Position numbers and translations under genes: made by a program
Origin: an uncultured Anaerofilum sp.
Lineage (GTDB): Bacteria; Bacillota; Clostridia; Oscillospirales; Ruminococcaceae
Assembly (NCBI GenBank): GCA_944385945.1
Contig: CALWZD010000148.1
Location: forward strand, 1 to 34,401
Reading direction: 5' to 3'
DNA length: 34,401 nt
Notes under the pieces: generated by a model
Databases searched by the model: none
Told to the model about the DNA's origin: nothing
The model's input: only the letters and a program-made list of their open reading frames with translations
Shown here: positions 30,302 to 34,401 of the stretch, piece by piece
How the letters are laid out: every line of letters begins with the position of its first letter
Numbering within the stretch: the first letter of the stretch is position 1

Positions 30302-31525
30302 TCAGGTTCGCTCAGCGTAAATTTTCACGATATTCAGCAAGATCTCCACCACTTTGTCCATCTGCTGCACACTCACGAATTCATATTCGCCGTGGAAGTT
30401 GTAACCACCGGTGCCGAGGTTGGGGCAAGGCAGACCCATAAAGGAAAGTCTTGCGCCGTCGGTACCGCCACGGACAGGAACAATGGTCGGCACGATGCCT
30501 GCATCTTCTACCGCTTTGCAGGCATTTTTTATCAGATGGAAATGGGGACGGATGCGGTCTTCCATATTGTAGTAGCTGTCTTTGATGGTCAACTTCACGG
30601 TATCATCATGGTAGCGTTGGTTGATAAACTGTGATGCCTGCATCAGGCACTCTTTGCGTTCTTCAAAACGGGTGCGGTCGTGATCACGGATGATGTAATC
30701 CATTTTTGCAGCAGCGGGCGTTCCCTCCAGCGAAACGACATGATAGAAGCCTTCGGTGCCTTCGGTATGTTCCGGCACTTCGTTTGCAGGCAACAGGCTG
30801 TTGAACTGCATTGCAACGGTAAGTGCATTGACCATTACATTTTTTGCCGAACCGGGATGTGCCGACACACCTTGGATCTCGATTTGAGCCGAAGCAGCGT
30901 TGAAGTTTTGATATTCGATCTCCCCTGCTGCCCCACCGTCTACCGTAAAGGCATATTTTGCTCCAAAAGCGGCAACATCGAAAAAGTCGGCACCTTCACC
31001 AATTTCCTCGTCAGGGGTAAAAGCGATACACAACTTGCCGTGGGGGATGTTTTGTTGACAGATGGTTTCCACAGCAGTCAAAATATCGGCAATGCCGGCT
31101 TTGTCATCACCGCCCAGCAAGGTAGTGCCATCGGTGGTGATAAGGGTATGCCCTACAAGCGATTGCAGTACAGGGTAGTTTTCGGGGCTAAGCACCCGAC
31201 CGCTTTCCCCCAGCGGAATATCCCCACCTGCATAATTTTCGACCATTTGGGGCTTCACATTTTTTCCGCTTGCGGCATTGCTGGTGTCCATGTGAGCGAT
31301 CAAGCCCAGTGCAGGTGCTTTTTCGTAGCCCTCGGTCGCAGGCAGCGAGCCATACACGTAGCATTTCTCGTCCACCCGTGCATCTTGGATGCCCATTTGT
31401 TTCATCTGCTCTACCAAAAGGTTTGCCAGTTCAAACTGGTTGTGGGTAGAGGGATGGGTATTTGTGGTTTCACTGGAAGTCGTTTCTATTTTTACGTATT
31501 CGAGTAATCGTTCATAAGCACGCAT
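30302..31525 (-). CDS. pepT: Peptidase T (tripeptide aminopeptidase)
   Basis: A cytoplasmic dizinc M20 peptidase that removes the N-terminal residue from tripeptides. The 407-residue protein has all metal ligands: H78 and D80 in AHMDTS, D140 in LLGGDDKAG, E173/E174 in DEEIGEG, D196 in TVDGG and H378 in NFHGEYEFVS. Length matches the family. AAAGGAGAAC precedes the ATG at 31525. Single gene with its own terminator; a TATAAT box lies 80 bases upstream. Confidence 0.96.
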   Translation of the reverse strand: MRAYERLLEYVKIETTSSETTNTHPSTHNQFELANLLVEQMKQMGIQDARVDEKCYVYGSLPATEGYEKAPALGLIAHMDTSNAASGKNVKPQMVENYAGGDIPLGESGRVLSPENYPVLQSLVGHTLITTDGTTLLGGDDKAGIADILTAVETICQQNIPHGKLCIAFTPDEEIGEGADFFDVAAFGAKYAFTVDGGAAGEIEYQNFNAASAQIEIQGVSAHPGSAKNVMVNALTVAMQFNSLLPANEVPEHTEGTEGFYHVVSLEGTPAAAKMDYIIRDHDRTRFEERKECLMQASQFINQRYHDDTVKLTIKDSYYNMEDRIRPHFHLIKNACKAVEDAGIVPTIVPVRGGTDGARLSFMGLPCPNLGTGGYNFHGEYEFVSVQQMDKVVEILLNIVKIYAERT

Positions 31526-31941
31526 AGATGCTGTTCTCCTTTTGTCGGTTAAAAATTCCCTGCTCTTTCAAAAGCAGAAGATTACAAGCGTTATTTGATG
31601 ATTATTATACTATTTTCCGCCAAGATTTAAAAGACTAAGCACCCCAATAAAATTTTTCTATTTCGCCGAAAATTTTGTCTTTTTTTTCATTTTTATCATC
31701 GTCATAAGCATTTTTCACAATTTTGGCATTCATTTTTGTATCATTTCACATTTTTTATTTCGCCACTCTTCCCACGCTGTCGCATTTTCAACTTTTTTGT
31801 TAAACTATCCGCATTAAGATTGGAAACAGGGAGCATTTTATGCTATAATTAGTGAGATTGTAAAATGTTTTTCGCAATCGTCTTTGGGGCGATTGTTCTT
31901 GATATGTGGCACAGCCGCACAGAATTGGAGGACTTTTGATT
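31526..31941. other. AT-rich divergent intergenic region
   Basis: A 416-base gap between the divergent pepT and capE. It holds the pepT -10 (TATAAT at 31604-31609, minus strand, weak -35), the capE promoter, and a small hairpin (CAATCG...CGATTG, about 31876-31900) in the capE leader. T-rich stretches (31670-31760) carry no gene that I can see, and no RNA family is recognised. Confidence 0.6.
31820..31849 (+). promoter_or_regulatory. Promoter of the capE operon
   Basis: TTGGAA (31820-31825) and TATAAT (31844-31849) on the plus strand with 18-base spacing, and an extended -10 TGC just before the TATAAT. Leader of about 90 bases to capE. Confidence 0.65.
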
Positions 31942-32985
31942 ATGGCAAACAGTTTTTTCACCGGCAAAACTTTGCTCATCACGGGCGGTACCGGCTCGTT
32001 CGGCAACGCCGTACTCAACCGATTTTTAGCTACCGACATCGGTGAGATCCGCATTTTTTCCCGTGACGAGAAAAAGCAGGACGATATGCGCCACGAATAT
32101 CAGGCAAAATTTCCGCAACACGCCGGTAAGATCAAGTTCTATATCGGCGATGTACGCAACATCGACAGTTTGCGTGACCCCATGCGTGGCGTCGACTTTA
32201 TTTTCCATGCTGCGGCTCTCAAGCAGGTACCAAGCTGCGAATTTTTCCCGATGGAGGCAGTGCGCACCAATGTGGAAGGCACCGATAACGTGCTTACGGC
32301 AGCCATCGACGCAGGCGTAAAACGTATCGTCTGCCTTTCCACCGACAAAGCCGCCTACCCCATCAATGCAATGGGCATTTCCAAAGCGATGATGGAAAAG
32401 GTCATCTGCGCAAAGGCACGAAATGTACCTGCCGAGCAAACCACTATTTGCTGCACCCGTTACGGCAATGTTATGTGCAGCCGTGGCAGTGTCATCCCCC
32501 TGTTCATCGAACAAATTCGTGCCGGCAAACCCATCACCATCACCGATCCCGAGATGACCCGTTTTCTGATGAGTCTGGAAGAAGCAGTCGACCTGGTGCT
32601 GTTCGCTTTTGAACACGCAAACCCCGGCGATTTGTTTATCCAAAAGGCAGATGCCTGCACCATCGGTGATTTGGCAAAAGCTGTCCAGCAGTTGTTTGGT
32701 GATACCGGCACCCACATCATCGGTACTCGCCACGGAGAAAAACTGTACGAAACGCTTATGACCCGTGAGGAACGCTTGAAAGCCACCGACATGGGGCATT
32801 ATTTCCGAGTTGCCGCCGACGGTCGTGACCTGAACTACGACAAATATTTTGTAGACGGAAAAGTACAGACCGAAGCGGAAGATTCTTATACCAGCCACAA
32901 CACCACCCGTCTGGATGTGCAGGGCGTTGTCGAAAAGCTGCTCACTTTGGACACCATTCAGGAGGAGTTGAAACAACATGGATAA
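31942..32985 (+). CDS. capE: UDP-N-acetylglucosamine 4,6-dehydratase/5-epimerase (CapE type)
   Basis: The first enzyme of UDP-N-acetyl-L-fucosamine synthesis, converting UDP-GlcNAc to a 4-keto-6-deoxy sugar with C5 inversion. The 347-residue short-chain dehydrogenase has the NAD(P)-binding TGGTGSFG (14-21) and STDKAAYP (133-140). It has Met in place of the usual catalytic Tyr in the YxxxK motif (M144 to K148), the signature of the inverting FlaA1/CapE branch. GGAGGAC lies 10 bases ahead of the ATG at 31942. The next two genes encode the following two steps of the pathway, which makes the assignment stronger than family similarity alone. Confidence 0.9.
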   Translation: MANSFFTGKTLLITGGTGSFGNAVLNRFLATDIGEIRIFSRDEKKQDDMRHEYQAKFPQHAGKIKFYIGDVRNIDSLRDPMRGVDFIFHAAALKQVPSCEFFPMEAVRTNVEGTDNVLTAAIDAGVKRIVCLSTDKAAYPINAMGISKAMMEKVICAKARNVPAEQTTICCTRYGNVMCSRGSVIPLFIEQIRAGKPITITDPEMTRFLMSLEEAVDLVLFAFEHANPGDLFIQKADACTIGDLAKAVQQLFGDTGTHIIGTRHGEKLYETLMTREERLKATDMGHYFRVAADGRDLNYDKYFVDGKVQTEAEDSYTSHNTTRLDVQGVVEKLLTLDTIQEELKQHG

Positions 32986-34108
32986 AACCTCTCCGATTCT
33001 GGTCACGGGTGCCAACGGATTCATTGGAAAAAATCTGTGCGTCGAACTTTCGAATCTGGGATATGAAAACCTGATGCGGTTCGACATCGACACTCCGAAA
33101 CAGCAGCTTGCAGAATTTTGTAAAAAAGCACAATTTGTTTTCCATTTGGCAGGTGTCAACCGTCCGAAAGACCCTACGGAATTTTACGAGGGTAACCGTG
33201 GGTTGACCGAACAGCTGTTGCATCTTCTGCAACAAGCGGGCAATCCTGCGCCTGTCCTCATTACCTCCAGTACACAAGCCACTTTGGACAACGACTACGG
33301 CAAAAGCAAAGCCGAAGCCGAGCAGCTTCTGTATGCCCACGCCGAAACCAACAAAAGCAATGTATATGTTTTTCGACTTCCGGGGGTATTCGGCAAATGG
33401 TGTCGTCCTGCTTACAACAGTGTCGTTGCTACTTTTTGCCATAATATTGCACACGGTCTGCCCATCGAGGTTCGTGACCCCGCCTATTCTTTTCCTTTAG
33501 TGTATATCGACGACGTTGTGCGGTGTTTTATCGACGCAATGGAGGGCAAGGTTTGCTGTGACCGCAGTGTGCAGCCGGTATGTATGGTAACACCGGTACA
33601 CGAAGTCACGCTCGGACGTCTTGCCGAACTGATTCAATCGTTCCGTGCCAGCCGAACCACATTGGCTGCCCCGAATATGGGCGATGCATTCGAGAAAAAG
33701 CTGTATTCCACCTATCTTTCCTACCTGCCCACCGACCAGTTCGCCTATGATTTAAAGATGAATTGCGATGCACGGGGCAGTTTCACCGAATTTTTGCGTA
33801 CACCCGAACGTGGACAGGTCAGCGTGAACATCTCAAATCCCGGCATCGTAAAGGGCAACCACTGGCACCACACTAAAAATGAAAAATTTCTGGTAGTGAA
33901 AGGCGAGGCTGTGATTCGTTTCCGCAAAGTCGGCACAAGCGAGGTCATCGAATATCCTGTCAGCGGTGAAAAATTACAGGTGGTGGACATCCCCACCGGC
34001 TACACTCACAATATTGAAAATGTGGGCAGCGGTGAACTTGTTACGGTGATGTGGGCGAACGAGCCATTCGACCCTGACCACCCCGACACCTTTTTCGAGC
34101 CGGTATAA
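32978..34108 (+). CDS. capF: UDP-2-acetamido-2,6-dideoxy-hexose reductase with cupin domain (CapF type)
   Basis: The second enzyme of UDP-L-FucNAc synthesis. The 376-residue protein has an N-terminal short-chain dehydrogenase domain with TGANGFIG (10-17) and the catalytic YGKSK (Y107, K111). The C-terminal cupin (about 260-376) starts with GNHWHHTKNEKFLVVKGEAV, whose histidines can bind metal. This two-domain layout is characteristic of CapF/WbjC/FnlB. GGAGGAG lies upstream, and the ATG overlaps the capE stop by 8 bases. Confidence 0.9.
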   Translation: MDKTSPILVTGANGFIGKNLCVELSNLGYENLMRFDIDTPKQQLAEFCKKAQFVFHLAGVNRPKDPTEFYEGNRGLTEQLLHLLQQAGNPAPVLITSSTQATLDNDYGKSKAEAEQLLYAHAETNKSNVYVFRLPGVFGKWCRPAYNSVVATFCHNIAHGLPIEVRDPAYSFPLVYIDDVVRCFIDAMEGKVCCDRSVQPVCMVTPVHEVTLGRLAELIQSFRASRTTLAAPNMGDAFEKKLYSTYLSYLPTDQFAYDLKMNCDARGSFTEFLRTPERGQVSVNISNPGIVKGNHWHHTKNEKFLVVKGEAVIRFRKVGTSEVIEYPVSGEKLQVVDIPTGYTHNIENVGSGELVTVMWANEPFDPDHPDTFFEPV

Positions 34109-34247
34109 CGATGCCCGAATTTTCCACTTCTTTTTGCTTTTTCGTGGAAAACTCGAACGCATTTTACACGTTTTATAAAATCTGTGTTTATCTTTCGACC
34201 CGATTTGAAATTTTTAAAAATAGATTTTGGCAGAAAGGATTCCTTTT

Positions 34248-34401
34248 ATGGCAAAAAAGCTGAAACTGATGACTATCGTCGGCACCCGACCGGAAATTAT
34301 CCGCCTGGCAGCCGTTATCAAAAAATGCGATAAATACTTTGACCAGATTCTGGTACACACAGGACAGAACTACGACTACACCCTGAACGGCATTTTCTTT
34401 A
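34248..34401 (+). CDS. capG: UDP-N-acetylglucosamine 2-epimerase-like protein (CapG type), 5' part
   Basis: The first 51 residues of a WecB-family epimerase: MAKKLKLMTIVGTRPEIIRL, then IKKCDKYFDQILVHTGQNYDYTLN, running off the right edge. In this operon it is most likely the third step (CapG/WbjD/FnlC) that makes UDP-N-acetyl-L-fucosamine, rather than the common UDP-GlcNAc to UDP-ManNAc epimerase. GAAAGGAT precedes the ATG. A 139-base gap separates it from capF, with AT-rich sequence and a small hairpin (TTTTCCAC...GTGGAAAA) but no clear terminator. Confidence 0.88.
   Translation, partial: MAKKLKLMTIVGTRPEIIRLAAVIKKCDKYFDQILVHTGQNYDYTLNGIFF

Noticed and set aside
34109..34247. Terminator between capF and capG
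   Set aside because: The hairpin TTTTCCAC...GTGGAAAA has a long loop and no following T-run, so the operon probably continues.

Overview
The window looks like chromosome from a Gram-positive bacterium of the class Clostridia, probably the Oscillospiraceae/Ruminococcaceae group. The evidence is the strong AGGAGG-type ribosome binding sites, the acpP-accB-accC-accD order, a LicT-type antiterminator with its RNA target, the Firmicutes-style head and tail genes, and many U-rich intrinsic terminators. The family-level placement is inference. Nearly all genes read on the minus strand. The exceptions are one small gene (9701-10081), a tRNA-Leu, and the polysaccharide operon at the right end.

Left part (1-10.1 kb), housekeeping and transport. 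acpP, accB, accC and the start of accD form a fatty-acid initiation operon. Next is a complete potABCD polyamine ABC transporter operon with an attenuator-like leader that holds a 19-codon ORF. A sodium-dependent NSS transporter follows, broken by a one-base frameshift, then a YitT/DUF2179 membrane protein, and on the plus strand a small basic protein of unknown function.

Middle (10.2-23.8 kb), a compact SPP1/PBSX-like siphovirus cassette, all on the minus strand. It contains small and large terminase, a 68-aa ORF, portal, GP20-type scaffold, major capsid, two connector-type ORFs, tail tube, two tail assembly chaperones, a short tape measure, three tail or fibre proteins (one with 15 collagen-like repeats and a tail collar domain), GH25 lysozyme and holin. 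There is no integrase, repressor, replication gene or att repeat. The cassette sits cleanly between terminators and ordinary genes. Its promoter region carries two copies of a 14-bp palindrome flanking the presumed -10. The TerL catalytic residues are intact, but TerS seems to have lost its ATG. It could be a decaying prophage, or a domesticated particle such as a PBSX-like element or gene transfer agent; the sequence alone cannot decide.

Right part (24.1-34.4 kb). A tRNA-Leu(GAG) and a row of terminators separate the phage genes from a self-contained PTS operon: licT, crr, ptsI, ptsH, nagE. It starts from one promoter followed by a RAT/terminator switch, so the antiterminator probably controls its own gene plus a full phosphorelay. 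Two regulatory residues are unusual: HPr has Arg where Gram-positive HPr has the regulatory Ser46, and the LicT homologue has Ser at position 269 in place of the last PRD histidine. After these come cutC, interrupted by an in-frame TGA, then pepT. The window ends with the plus-strand genes capE, capF and the start of capG, which together make UDP-N-acetyl-L-fucosamine for a surface polysaccharide.
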